Shown in pieces: positions 63,817 to 64,000 of a stretch of 64,000 nucleotides of DNA. Position 1 is the first letter of the stretch; every line of letters begins with the position of its first letter. The position numbers and the translations under genes are program-made. Under the pieces are notes generated by a model, which saw only the letters and a list, made by a program, of their open reading frames with translations, was not told the origin of the DNA and made no database searches. The stretch covers positions 8,910,588 to 8,974,587 of the forward strand of contig OY365809.1 of NCBI GenBank assembly GCA_959347315.1. Reading direction: 5' to 3'. This DNA is from Bimastos eiseni (Eukaryota; Annelida; Clitellata; Crassiclitellata; Lumbricidae).

Positions 63817-64000
63817 CTAAAATAGTAGATGTAAACCTCTTAGAAAGTATTTATAGTCTTACTAATGTCCATGCATAACAGTGTATTTACAGTCACTCTT
63901 AAAGAGTAACTTGTACTAGAAGCCATTTAACATACATTTGAGAAGTTGTGAAAATCTGTGTTACATATAATACCGCAAGCATCATGCACATGTGTCATGA
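63817..64000 (-). other. Intron upstream of the copy 6 last exon
   Basis: 184 bp of intron reaching the window edge. It shares ACTTGTACTAGAAGCCATT with 57093-57110 of copy 5. Confidence 0.5.

Overview
The window is eukaryotic nuclear DNA, most likely from a marine invertebrate. It has long introns (80 bp to more than 6 kb), GT-AG exon borders on one strand, several degraded non-LTR retrotransposons, tRNA-derived SINEs, MITEs, foldback elements and microsatellites. The species cannot be read from the sequence. Receptor tyrosine phosphatases with EGF and FN3 ectodomains, and the repeat style, would suit an echinoderm or hemichordate; a sponge or another lophotrochozoan or cnidarian is not excluded.

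Everything recognisably genic belongs to one tandem family on the minus strand: receptor-type protein tyrosine phosphatase (RPTP) genes and shorter relatives, counted here as copies 1 to 6 from left to right. Copy 1 (545-8232) is a broken copy with at least four frame disruptions and no visible signal exon. Copy 2 (11143-15621) and copy 3 (17863-25689) are intact five-exon genes for type I membrane proteins. Each has a signal peptide, two FN3 domains, a Thr-rich 8-residue-repeat stalk, a membrane-proximal FN3-like module and a transmembrane helix, then a stop just inside the membrane and no phosphatase domain. Copy 4 (30167-52941) is the full RPTP: signal peptide, one eight-cysteine EGF, two FN3 domains, a Thr-rich linker, two membrane-proximal modules, a TM helix, tandem phosphatase domains D1 and D2, and a tail. 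Its eight exons join in phase to 1835 codons plus stop. Copy 5 (56655-58470) is a 3' remnant. Copy 6 (62965-63816) is the last exon of a gene that continues past the right edge.

Signal exons (85-88 bp) and the 77-bp FN3 exons were found by splice sites, phase and comparison between copies. The exon sums of copies 2, 3 and 4 (2061, 2187 and 5508 bp) are all divisible by three, which supports the models.

The main points of interest are: a full-length RPTP next to phosphatase-less membrane relatives cut off by different stop codons; a nearly identical tract of about 1.8 kb (intron included) shared by copies 2 and 3; a coding minisatellite of 10 versus 16 units; a hybrid exon; and a D1 domain in which the catalytic Asp of the WPD loop is Lys. 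Such an arrangement resembles paired or decoy receptor clusters, but a recognition role is inference only. The rest of the window is introns and spacers filled with nested mobile elements, several of which can be delimited by target-site duplications.
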